Source of the DNA: Eupeodes corollae | Lineage: Eukaryota; Arthropoda; Insecta; Diptera; Syrphidae | DNA length: 64,000 nt | Direction: 5' to 3' | NCBI RefSeq assembly: GCF_945859685.1 | Contig: NC_079147.1 | Coordinates: forward strand, 196,089,174-196,153,173 | Position numbers and translations under genes: made by a program | Shown here: positions 55,235 to 64,000 of the stretch, one piece after another | Position numbering within the stretch: position 1 is the first letter of the stretch | How the letters are laid out: each line of letters begins with the position of its first letter | Notes under the pieces: generated by a model | What the model saw: the letters and a program-made list of their open reading frames with translations, nothing else | The model's database searches: none | Told to the model about the DNA's origin: nothing

Positions 55235-56645
55235 CGACAACACCAAAGATATGTTCTTCGAGCTCTTAGACAAAACATATGAGCAGTGTCCTAGCTACGA
55301 TATTATAATAGTCCTGGGCGATTTTAATGCCAAGCTAGGAAGGGAAGACATCTTTGGTGGAATAATCGGGAAGAACACCCTGCACGTTAACACTTCCGAC
55401 AACGGATTCAGGCTCATAGATTTTGCTGCGGGGCGAAACGTCATGGTAGCTAGTACGTGTTCTCCATGTTTGCCCGATCCTGAAAAAAGGAGAGCCTCTA
55501 AACTGCACCTACTATAGAGGATCAGTCTACTTAACATCGCCTATAAAATCTTTTTTGCCGTAACATGTGAACGTCTAAAGCCCATCGTCTACAACCTGAT
55601 AGGTCCTTATCGATGTGGTTTTAGACCAAGAAAGTCCACAGTCGATCAAATATTCACATTACGGCCGATCCTGGAAAAAGCCCAAGAACACCAAATCGAC
55701 ACCCACCATCTTTTCATCGATTTCAAGGCCGCATATGACAGCATATACAGGGACGAGCTGTATGGAGCCATGTCTAATTCTTGGCATCCCTTCCAAACTT
55801 GTCTGCTTGTGCAGAATGACCATGGAGAATTCACGCTGCTCTATAAAGGTTGGAAACAACTTAACAGAACCTTTCGATGTCAAAAAAGGTTTTAGACAAG
55901 GTGATGCGCTGTCATGTGATTTTTTTAACATCGTGCTTGAAAGAACAGTGCAGACCTCACACGTCAACACTAGAGGCACTATCTTTCAAAAGTCTGTTCA
56001 ATTACTAACATATGCTGATGACATTGACATAATCGGAAGAACTCAGCGTGAGTATTGAGGCAGAGGCGGAAAAAATGGGTTTAACGGTTAATGAGGGCAA
56101 AACAAAGTACATGCTGCCGTCAAGAAAGGACTTACAAAACCTACGTCTTAGTCAAAACGTCCCTATCGACAGATGTAACTTTGAGGTAGTCAAGGACCAG
56201 GCACTGCTGTAAACGCAGAAAACAACACCAGCGCTGAGATTAATCGCAGAATAACTCTTACTAACCGCTGTTTCTTTGGACTAAGAAAGCAATTGAGTGG
56301 TAAAGTCCTCGCTAGATTGACCAAAGTGTTGCTATATAAGACCCTTATCATCCCCGTACTGCTATACGGTACAGAAGCATTGACTATGACAAAAGCGGAT
56401 GATAACACCTCGGTTGAAGAGAAAAGTTCTCGGTCCCGTATGCAGCGAAGGGGAGTGGACGAGAAGATGGACTTAGCCAGAAGAGTAAAAGTCCAACGAC
56501 TAAGATGGCTGGGTCACGTAGAGCGTATGGAAACCAATGCTCCGGCCCGGAAAGTCTTCGACTCCACACCCACGGGACAGCACGGTAGAGGAAGACCTCG
56601 GTTAGGTGGCGCGCACAAGTGGAAAGTGACCTCACCCAACTTGAT
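55235..56645 (+). mobile_element. RTE-clade LINE, copy 2 (internally deleted, both ends truncated)
   Basis: Begins inside the endonuclease: MFFELLDKTYEQCPSYDIII, VLGDFNAKLGREDIFGGIIG and NGFRLIDFAAGRN. At about 55470 it jumps to the RT (the next bases, TGCCCGATCCTGAAAAAAGG, match 22987 of copy 1), so 0.8-0.9 kb including the endonuclease end and linker are gone. RT: ISLLNIAYKI-like, CGFRPRKSTVDQIF, FIDFKAAYDSIYRD (motif A), KKGFRQGDALSCDFFNIVLE (intact PQG-equivalent) and LTYADDIDIIGRTQ (intact YADD). The C-terminus has VQRLRWLGHVERMETNAPAR. It stops at 56645 against foldback-arm sequence. Confidence 0.9.
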
Positions 56646-56659
56646 ATCGAGGATCTTAA

Positions 56660-57600
56660 ATCAATTTTGTGCAGTATTTCTTGTTGATTTTTATTTATGT
56701 AATAAAAAAAAACGAACTGTTGGATTTTTGTTGATTTTTTTCTGAACATTGAAACATTTTTACAAGATGAAATTAGTTTAAAGCCAATATCTTTAATTTT
56801 TGTCAAAATATTCGACTCTTCTTTTTAGAAAAAATACAAAACTTAGATTTCTCTCAAAATCTTACCAAATTTCAAAAACGAAATTCTTCGTTTCGTATAA
56901 TTATTTTGGAGGAGAAAAGTGTTTGTTTTCATGTTTTATGATTTATAAAAACCGATAGTTGTTTTTTTTTTCAAAAGCACAAGGGTGTTTTCAAAACCAG
57001 AAAATGTCACATTATATAAAAAATTGATATAAACATTTGGTAAAGTTTTTGCCAATTAAGAAAAAATAAAAACCTGAAAAAAAAATATATTAAAAACTAA
57101 AAAATATTTTGAAAATTAGAGTTGATACTGACTTCCAGCTGTTTCATGATTCAGAAATATTGTTTTAAATTTGGTTTTATTTAAAGACAATGTTTTCCTA
57201 TAAAAATACATTATTTTAACTTTGCGAATACATCTTTACATAAAACACCTTAAGCTTAAGTTTTGGATTGCATATTAAAAAACTACCATTTGAAAATTTT
57301 AGCGGTTAACAATGTGAAGTATTCGGTGTGGGTGGCATCGCAGACTCTTTTTTATTTAAAAAAAAAACACTTAATTTCTTTGAAAATCCGTTTTCTTCAT
57401 CTTTCAATGTTATTTTATGTAAAACAAAAATTATTTGAAGTCGATATCTCAACTGGTTGTTGAGATATGGAAGACGAAAAATGGTATCTCAAAAGTTTTA
57501 ATTAAGTTACTAGAAATCTTGAAACGTCGAAAAATATTAAAATTCAAAAAAAAATTGTCAAATTAAATTTGACAAATCGTATATAACATATGGGATGTTA
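56660..57600 (-). repeat. foldback-element arm (right orientation) with diverged palindromic end
   Basis: Tandem-unit sequence in the orientation of 12.15-13.04 kb (AAGCCAATATCTTTAATTTT, CAAAATATTCGACTCTT), then outer arm sequence: GAAGTCGATATCTCAACTGG, CTTGAAACGTCGAAAAATAT, AATTTGACAAATCGT and the end ATAACATATGGGATGTTA at 57583-57600, a diverged version of the palindrome TAACTTCCTATGGGAAGTTA. It pairs in orientation with the arm at 47.24-48.3 kb. Confidence 0.75.
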
Positions 57601-58445
57601 TGAGTGAAACTTCACAGGTTTTAAAACCTTTAAACTCAAGATTCATCAAAACTTCGAATAGTCAAATAAACACTCAATTCTAAAACAATTGCTTATTATT
57701 GATGGATTACACGTCAATAAAATCAAAAAATGTTGTCTTCAAAACCGTCGATTGACACTTTTTAAAATATACAAAACTTGTTTAAATTTTAAAAATGTTA
57801 GTTTTAAATAAAGAATCATAATGAACGAGAACTTCCAAAAAATAAGTAAAATACTTAAAAGTGGTGCCCGAAAGACAAATATTTGTGTTTAGCACTTCAG
57901 TACTTTTAAAAGGTCGTGTTTGAAAAATCTAATGTGATAGAAGAATTGCGTAGTGAGACACAATCTTTTACAAAAGCATTATTCTACTTATGTAAAATTG
58001 TAGAGCATCGTTATGGTACAACTCTAGCCCAATTGCACTGATATGGCCAAGAACACGATAATTGCACGTATCGATGAGCTTTTTTTGTTGCAAGCAAAGT
58101 TTCGTATTGGACAAGAACTGCTGGCATGTTTGATTATATAAATATTTGCAAATATTTGTTAATATCTGAAGTAGGTTACCTTTTTGTTAACGTCTGCATT
58201 TAATCAACAACGCAGTTTGAGTGTGCGAAATGAAATTTCCGATGCTGTAACTTTAAGAATGTTACAAAACTATTGCCGACTCTATTCTTAAGCAAGAATT
58301 GATTAGAAGTACGAATATATTGCTCAAAGAAGATCGAGAAAGTTTTGGAAACTAGAAATGTCAACAAAGCCAAAGATTTGATTCTTCTAAATGGTAAATT
58401 GACATTTTTATAAAACTTAAAGATTTTGTTGGTTTTTTAACTAGA
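57601..58445. other. AT-rich intergenic sequence
   Basis: No feature recognised. Confidence 0.4.
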
Positions 58446-58448
58446 ATT

Positions 58449-60165
58449 TTGAGTGACCTTAACTCGGAGCACTACCTCGTTGTTACCAAGGTACGGCTAC
58501 GGATATCCCGATCAAAGCCAAAACAAGGAAGTACTGTGAGAAGATTCGACGTTAGACGGCTACAATCGCAAGAGACTGCCATGTCCTTTTCCGATCAAGT
58601 CTCTAATAACCTCTTAAGGAGTCCTATGCTTCCTGCATTAAGCATTGAAAACCAGCGGTAACATTGCCTTGCAGCCATCAGAGATGCCACCTCTGAAGTG
58701 CTAGGTTTCACACAGCCACCACAGCGAAACCCCTAGTTTGACGACGAATGCAAGCGCACGCAGCGAAACAAAGGGCATACAAAACGGCGCTCTACAAAAG
58801 GACTAGAGCTGCTCGCGAGCTCTACGAGCAGAAGAGGAGAGAGGAACACCGGCTTCTTAGATGGAAAAAAAAAGAGAGCATGGGAAGCGCGCGATCCAGG
58901 AGATAGAGGGATATCACAATAGGAATGAGGTTCGTAAGTTTTACCAAAAGGTAAAAAAACCTCCCAAGGGTACCAGCCACGAACCGAAGCCTGTAAAGAC
59001 GACCAGGGGAACATCGTAGTAGAACCGCAGTCCATGCTGAGAATATGGAAAGATCACTTCTCCAAATTATATAACGGCGATGACGAACCGAATTCAGCTG
59101 TAAGGGAGATAGAACCACTCAACCTCGGCGACGCAGATCAACAATTCCGCCTACCCGACTTTGACGAAGTGAAGATACATAGCTATATCTAAACTTAAGT
59201 CAAACAAAGCTGCTGAAGCTGACGGCATCGCTGCCGAACTATTCAAAGCAGCAGGCGATGACTTGGTAGGGAGCATGCACCAATTCATCTGCAAAATATG
59301 GTCGGAAGAAAGCATGCCCGATGAGTGGAATCTCAGCATAGTGTGCCCGATACTTAAGAAAGGAGACCCTCTAAACTGCGCCAACTACAGAGGCATCAGT
59401 CTCCTTAACATTGCGTATAAGATCCTCTCTGCCGTATTATGTAAACGTCTGAAGCCATTCGTCAACAATCTGATTGAAAGCCCAGGACCTTCAAATCGAT
59501 ACCCACCATCTCTTAATCGATTTAAAAGCCACGTATGACAGCATCTATAGGGAAGAGCTCTACCGAGCAATGCCTAGTTTTGGCATCCCTGTCAAACTTA
59601 TCCGTTTGTGCAGAATGACGATGGAGAATGCACGCTGCTTTATCAAGGTCGGAAAAGATCTTACCGATGCATTTGATGTCAAAAAAGGTTTTAGACAAGG
59701 CGACGCACTGTCATGCGACTTCTTCAATATGGTTCTGGAAAGAATTGTGCAAAACTCAACCGTCAACACAAGAGGCACAATCTTCCAAAGATCCATCCAA
59801 TTATTTGGATACGCAGATGATATTGACATAATTAGAAGATCAAAGCGTGATGTCAGTGGAGCAATTTTTGAGCATTGCGACGGAAGCGAAGAAGATGTGT
59901 TTAGTGGTCAATGAGGGCAAGACCAAGTATATGCTGTCAATAAAAAAAGGACACTGAACAACGACGTCTTGGACAAAACGTATCCATGTACTGCTATAAC
60001 CTTGAGGTAGGTAAGGTACCTAGGCACAGCTATTAACACAGACAACGACACCAGCGCTGAAATCAAACGAAGAATAACTCTTGCAAATCTTTGGACTTAG
60101 AAGGCAAATGAGAAGTAAAGTCCTCTCTCGCGCATCTAAAATCACCATCTTGAGGCCTGGACCCT
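58449..60165 (+). mobile_element. RTE-clade LINE, copy 3 (5'- and 3'-truncated)
   Basis: Starts in the endonuclease tail with SDLNSEHYLVVTKVRLRISR. Linker: broken frames with NEVRKFYQKVKK and NIVVEPQSMLRIWKDHFSKL. RT: MPDEWNLSIVCPILKKGDPL, NYRGISLLNIAYKILSAVL, a deletion after VNNLIES that removes the GFRPGKSTVDQ motif (near 59480), DTHHLLIDLKATYDSIYREE (motif A), KKGFRQGDALSCDFFNMVLE and IQLFGYADDIDIIRRS (intact YADD). C-terminal sequence continues in broken frames to about 60150. More diverged from copy 1 than copy 2 is. Confidence 0.88.
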
Positions 60166-60550
60166 GTCCAAAAAATATGAGAGTGTCTATAGGATTATAG
60201 GGAGGAACTTTTGAATTTAGGGGTTTTAAGAAAATTCAGATATTTTTTCTATTTGATCATTCTTCGTATGGCATCTTTATGGAAAAAGAATACAACCTAT
60301 TCGAAAACATCTCAATCGTTACTGTATTGTTTAGTTCCACACCAGTACGCTCCTTTTTAAATAAAACACTTCGAAAATGTGTAAAGAAAATAATGTAAAT
60401 TCAAAGCTCAAAGAATTCTCATGCAAATTAAAACAAAACAAAACGTCTACACTTTTATCAACGTTGACGAAACAATTAAAAACTATTTGAATTATCCAAA
60501 CAAACCTTAGAGTAAAAAAGATACAAACAACCTATTCTCAATTACCAGTT
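60166..60550. other. AT-rich spacer
   Basis: No feature seen. Confidence 0.4.
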
Positions 60551-60676
60551 TTACATTTTTATATTGGGATGAGTTTTGGCTTCCATTATGAGATGCCCGT
60601 CAGGTATGGGCTGTGTTCCGCATGGTTCATCCCCTGGCTTAGCACATCCTAAGACCGCTGATAACGTTAGGAATAA
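60551..60676 (-). CDS. candidate terminal exon of a small secreted peptide
   Basis: On the minus strand a good splice acceptor (TTTCCCTGTATTTCACACCAG ends at 60677, given here in short as CCCTGTATTTCACACCAG) precedes 41 codons and a stop. The peptide starts LFLTLSAVLGCA, which looks like the hydrophobic core and cleavage end of a signal peptide, then KPGDEPCGTQPIPDGHLIME, AKTHPNIKM. The segment is GC-richer than its flanks. No upstream exon with the initiator Met was identified. An open frame also extends upstream without splicing (60772-60551), so an intronless reading is possible. Function unknown; chance cannot be excluded. Confidence 0.35.
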   Translation of the reverse strand, partial: LFLTLSAVLGCAKPGDEPCGTQPIPDGHLIMEAKTHPNIKM

Positions 60677-60772
60677 CTGGTGTGAAATACAGGGAAAATA
60701 AATCATCAAAGAAAATGGTTTGTGCATTTGGTTTGTTCGTTCAAATACACAAACCATTTTAGGTTTTCCCAT

Positions 60773-61739
60773 TATTTTATATATTATTATAATAAAAGTA
60801 TTGTTTTTTAAAAAACTGCGTTTTCAATAAAAGTAAAAATTGAATATTATGCACAAAAACATCTTTTATCTGATACCTTATTTATTAGAATTGATTCAGT
60901 CTGAGAGCCGGAAGAGGGAGACTTGCTAACGCATCGTAAAGGAAATAACCTAGAGGTGTCTATTAAATTAAGAACACCGTAAACTCCATCTTAAAAACGT
61001 TGATATATATTCATTGTTGAAAGGAAACTTCTTAGCTCAATTTGTGTTTGCATTTAAAAGAAAGAGATACCCAACAAAATTAACAGACGGGAAAATTATA
61101 ACATTTGATTTTAAATAATTTTGAAATTTAATTTAATTAAAAACTATTTGCTCCTCTGTATTTGAACTTTATTTTAATAAAGCTTATTTTAGAATATAAT
61201 TATTTAAAATTTGTTATATGGGAAAACAATATTTTCAATTTCCTCCTCCCAACTTTTTCAAACAATACTGTTTGTATTCTGTTTTCAACTTGATACAGAG
61301 TGTATATACACAAACCTAAAATCTTAGTACTTAGATGATGATGTGCACTCTTCCTGTTTTCCATCGTTTTGGGAACTATGCAAGTCTCTACCGTCCTTAT
61401 CACCTCTTTGGCTCCGTTTTCCTTATTTTCACCTGTACCTGTATACACACACATATCTTCATATATAAATAGCTTTTCCAAAAGCATTCCCCAAAAGGAA
61501 TAAAATACTATGCATCATCCTGGCGATACGATCTATATATACTGTACCCACACAAGGTATGAACAGAATAGCATCCCAACAAAACAAATTCAACCTGAAT
61601 CCTTAAACCTACATATACCCCTAACGTACCGACTACTGTCCCGATTCATGTTTATTTATGAGTTTCGATTTCTTAGATTTATTTACAGATAATGATTGTA
61701 TTTTGAAATTTATATCCATCCATAAGTTTGTGTATGCAG
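60773..61739. other. AT-rich spacer
   Basis: No feature supported. The 95-residue minus-strand frame 61200-61487 has no recognisable motif. Confidence 0.35.
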
Positions 61740-61834
61740 GCTCACAGGGTTTCAGATCTATCTACTCTTCTACAGAGCTACCAGGATATGGTTGGTTCGG
61801 TCGAGACTTAAAACAGACAACCTGTGAGATGTGG
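61740..61834 (+). CDS. candidate internal exon
   Basis: An acceptor TTTGTGTATGCAG ends at 61739 and a donor TGG-GTAGGT starts at 61835, enclosing 95 bases open in the frame GSQGFRSIYSSTELPGYGWF, GRDLKQTTCEMW. Composition is less AT-rich than the flanks. No homologue is recognised and no partner exon was found, so this rests on splice-site and composition cues only. Confidence 0.22.
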
Positions 61835-62091
61835 GTAGGTTATAGGATACTCGTTTAATGGCATATTGCAAAGTTCACATGGAATTTCACATCGTTGAGC
61901 CCAAGAATGTTGGTCATACTTTTCATAGGTACCTCACCTAACCTGCAGACCTACTTGGCGCTCTATCGGAAAACAATGATTTCCTTGTATCTTGTTGCAT
62001 AAGTTCATATTTTTTGGTGTTGGTTTGTTTTGAGTATTTAACAAATATTTATTTTGAACTGGAATAAACAAACAAAAAAACATTATAAGGC

Positions 62092-62183
62092 TACTGACGC
62101 TTTTCCAAAAAGATAGTTAAATAATTTATCCGATAATTACTGACGCTTTTCCAAAAAGATAGTTAAATAATTTCTCCGATAAT
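62092..62183 (+). repeat. 46-bp tandem duplication
   Basis: TACTGACGCTTTTCCAAAAA and the following 26 bases are present twice, starting at 62092 and 62138, with one mismatch (TTATCC versus TTCTCC). Being nearly identical, it is recent. Confidence 0.92.
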
Positions 62184-62640
62184 TAAATAAAATTAATTTA
62201 TATTTTAGAAATAGACAAATACCATGATTAATTTACTTAAATAAAGTATTGGTCTACTTGCTGGCCAAGATCAATTATTTCAAATTGACTGCTTTCAATT
62301 ACCTCAATAAATGTTCATCCAATAGTGCTTTCAAACTTTAAAAGTTAATAATAGGTATATACTGTCTTCATACTTTAAGAAATGAATTGAAATCACAGGA
62401 CCTGCCTTGAAGGTTTAAGACCTGTTTTGGTATTTGAAAGCTTTTCTTGATATTTAAAACCTTCTTTTCAACATCTTCCGTAAAATATCTAACAATCCCT
62501 TGAAATTTTCAAGCCACAGATAGAATTGTAACACGTACTTTGAAATTTTTAGATAACCGTCCATTTTTTAAGAAATGTTTACGTATTTCAGTCCTCAAAT
62601 CAGACCCCTTATACCTAGGGTTATTCAATTACGGCTATTC
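62184..62640. other. AT-rich spacer
   Basis: No feature seen. Confidence 0.4.
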
Positions 62641-63475
62641 ATTAAGTAGGTCACGTTTGCACTCGTGACTGTTCTTAAGTTGCCGAAGAGTGATGTGGTG
62701 AGGGCCTACTCTTGAGTATTGCCTCTTTGACTTCTTCCAGTGTTCTTACCTCCAGTACTTGCCATTAGTTCTCCGACATTCTTTAAGTCATCAATTTCAA
62801 TCCGATGAAATTCCGTCCCTAGAAAAACCTCAAATATTTTACTTTTCCTGGGCTATGAACTATTTGGTGACGAGCTTGTATTTCTAGCTCTTTTTGAGGA
62901 GCTCGTCGATGGTTTCTAGTTAGTTAGCGGTAATACTGGCTGAACAATCATCTCAGTGTTCCGCATTTGTCGGCGTCGTATGGCTCTGCCTTCAAGCCTT
63001 GTTTTGCTCTGCCTTGCTCTTAACGGCTGTAATGACGCTGTCCTTTGCGTCAATTGTACACTCTCCTAGTTTAGAAGAGATGGATAAGTTCTGGGTACAC
63101 TTTTATGTGGTTTAAGTAGTGGTACTTTCACCCATTATTTTCTCAATTCATCCATCTGGGGCAACCACCTGGTTTTCTGGGCAATCAGGCGTGTAAGGCC
63201 TCATGATTGTGCCAGTTGCCGACCTGATTAGGTCTTTGATTTGTCTCCTAGTAATATCCTAAGTAGTGTCAGGAACAATTCCCTTGCATCATATCTCCTG
63301 TAAGATGGTGTCATTGGCTCCATTCTTAATTGGGTGGTAGAGAATAGAGATCAAGGGTCCGATAATTGTTTCGTGATCTGTGTTAGTTTGTGCATTGGAC
63401 GTTGGTGGGTTAACCCCTTTTCTTAACTGGAGTAAAACTATAGACAGGGGTACCTCATCAATGTCTTGCCAAGCA
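62640..63475 (-). pseudogene. decayed open reading frame, unrecognised
   Basis: One minus-strand frame from about 63470 to 62875 stays protein-like for nearly 200 codons with scattered stops: IDEVPLSIVLLQLRKGVNPP, TSNAQTNTDHETIIGPLISI, LYHPIKNGANDTILQEI, DITRRQIKDLIRSATGTIMR, PYTPDCPENQVVAPDG, LGECTIDAKDSVITAVKSKA and LETIDELLKKS. A different frame continues with VLEVRTLEEVKEAILKS (62755-62705). It has the look of a retroelement structural protein or a dead gene, but I recognise no family. Confidence 0.5.
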
Positions 63476-63539
63476 CTTTCCTATGGAGAGGTTTCGGTTC
63501 GTTCTAGGTGTGTAGCTGGATAGCTAACAAGTATTCTTT

Positions 63540-63915
63540 GTCAAGAAAGGCCTTAGCATTGTGCAGTCGTTTCCGTTTCAGTTCTGTCGTCCCAGTTCAA
63601 CTTTCTGTGTCAAATCGCATGATCTTGGTTGTCAAGTTGATATCGCCACTACAAGAAATAACGCGGCCAGGAAATGTCTCTTGCAATAAAATAACGTTCC
63701 GAGTTGACGGTGGCAGTCGTTTCATTGTCGTTTCCGTAGAAGTAAGGTCGAATCACACCTCTGGACCAAACAGTGATTTTTTGTGAATGTAATGGCCTCT
63801 CTTCAACTCCTTGAGGATTCTCAGAACCCCAAATAGGACAATTTTGTTTATTAAATTTTGTTTAAAAAATCGCCATTCGCCGTCGCCTGTTGCTCAAGCT
63901 CCCATTCGACATGTT
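63540..63915 (-). pseudogene. mariner-like transposase relic, N-terminal to central part
   Basis: Minus strand: HVEWELEQQATANGDF (63912-63865), the segment before the first catalytic strand, then after a deletion and frameshift NKQNCPIWGSENPQGVEERP, LHSQKITVWSRGVIRPYFYG, NDNETTATVNSERYF, all hallmarks of the mariner-type DDE core between the first and second catalytic Asp. The first Asp (in a SDEAHF-like motif) is deleted between the two blocks. It ends at a stop at 63648; downstream sequence is too decayed. Same superfamily as 39.56-39.96 kb, which preserves the other half. Confidence 0.82.
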
Positions 63916-64000
63916 TACGATGTTGTGAATGTTCAGCTGGCTTCAGCTGTTGTGTGAGCTGGTCTTTATATGGAAGCAGGTGTAGATCCAACTAGATTTA

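Noticed and set aside
56384..56806. 140-residue minus-strand open frame
   Set aside because: Antisense of the RTE copy 2 C-terminus running into foldback-arm sequence; no independent signal.
1..64000. CRISPR array, bacterial operons or phage genes
   Set aside because: No spaced direct repeats of that kind, no bacterial gene layout; the content is eukaryotic transposons and a eukaryotic pseudogene.

Overview
The window is eukaryotic, AT-rich DNA with no intact protein-coding gene. The mixture of transposon families (Jockey, LOA, CR1-like, RTE and BovB-type LINEs, a Helitron, mariner-like and piggyBac-like DNA transposons, a tRNA-derived SINE) and the style of the reverse transcriptases point to an insect, most likely a fly. 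That assignment is inference and no species can be named. Almost every reading frame of interest is interrupted by stops, frameshifts, deletions or other insertions, so the window reads as a transposon graveyard in intergenic or long-intron DNA.

Layout. 0.5-1.85 kb: decayed Jockey-type LINE (+). 2.8 and 4.4 kb: two fragments of a tRNA-derived SINE. 8.405-13.041 kb: a foldback-type element with long inverted arms built of ~170-bp tandem units and palindromic ends, carrying a BovB/RTE-type LINE relic (-). 14.8-15.3 kb: pyrimidine and triplet repeats. 15.6-17.1 kb: CR1/Jockey-like LINE (-), followed by a possible solo LTR. 17.97-18.9 kb: a processed pseudogene of Tctp, a 5S rRNA pseudogene and a third SINE fragment within 1 kb. 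21.1-24.17 kb: the longest RTE-clade LINE copy (+), with recent-looking GC-rich sequence. 24.17-24.84 kb: a chimera of LOA and CR1-like pieces. 26.7-31.6 kb: three further LINE relics. 32.8-33.5 kb: piggyBac-like transposase relic (-). 36.2-39.0 kb: three more LINE relics. 39.05-39.28 kb: a 21-22-bp minisatellite. 39.56-39.96 kb: mariner-like relic. 43.8-44.5 kb: Jockey-clade relic (-). 44.94-47.23 kb: LOA-clade LINE with RNase H (-). 47.24-57.6 kb: a nest, with foldback arms at both edges enclosing a Helitron that is interrupted by a second LOA copy and by a full-length SINE, plus a second RTE copy. 58.4-60.2 kb: third RTE copy. 60.5-64 kb: two candidate host-gene exons, a decayed unrecognised ORF and a second mariner-like relic at the window edge.

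How the parts relate. The RTE LINE and the SINE share their 3' ends (22 of 25 bases), so the SINE was probably mobilised by the RTE machinery. The SINE in turn interrupts the Helitron helicase and is flanked by a 9-bp direct repeat. The RTE copies are close to each other in sequence while the other families are heavily decayed, which suggests that RTE and SINE were the most recently active elements here.
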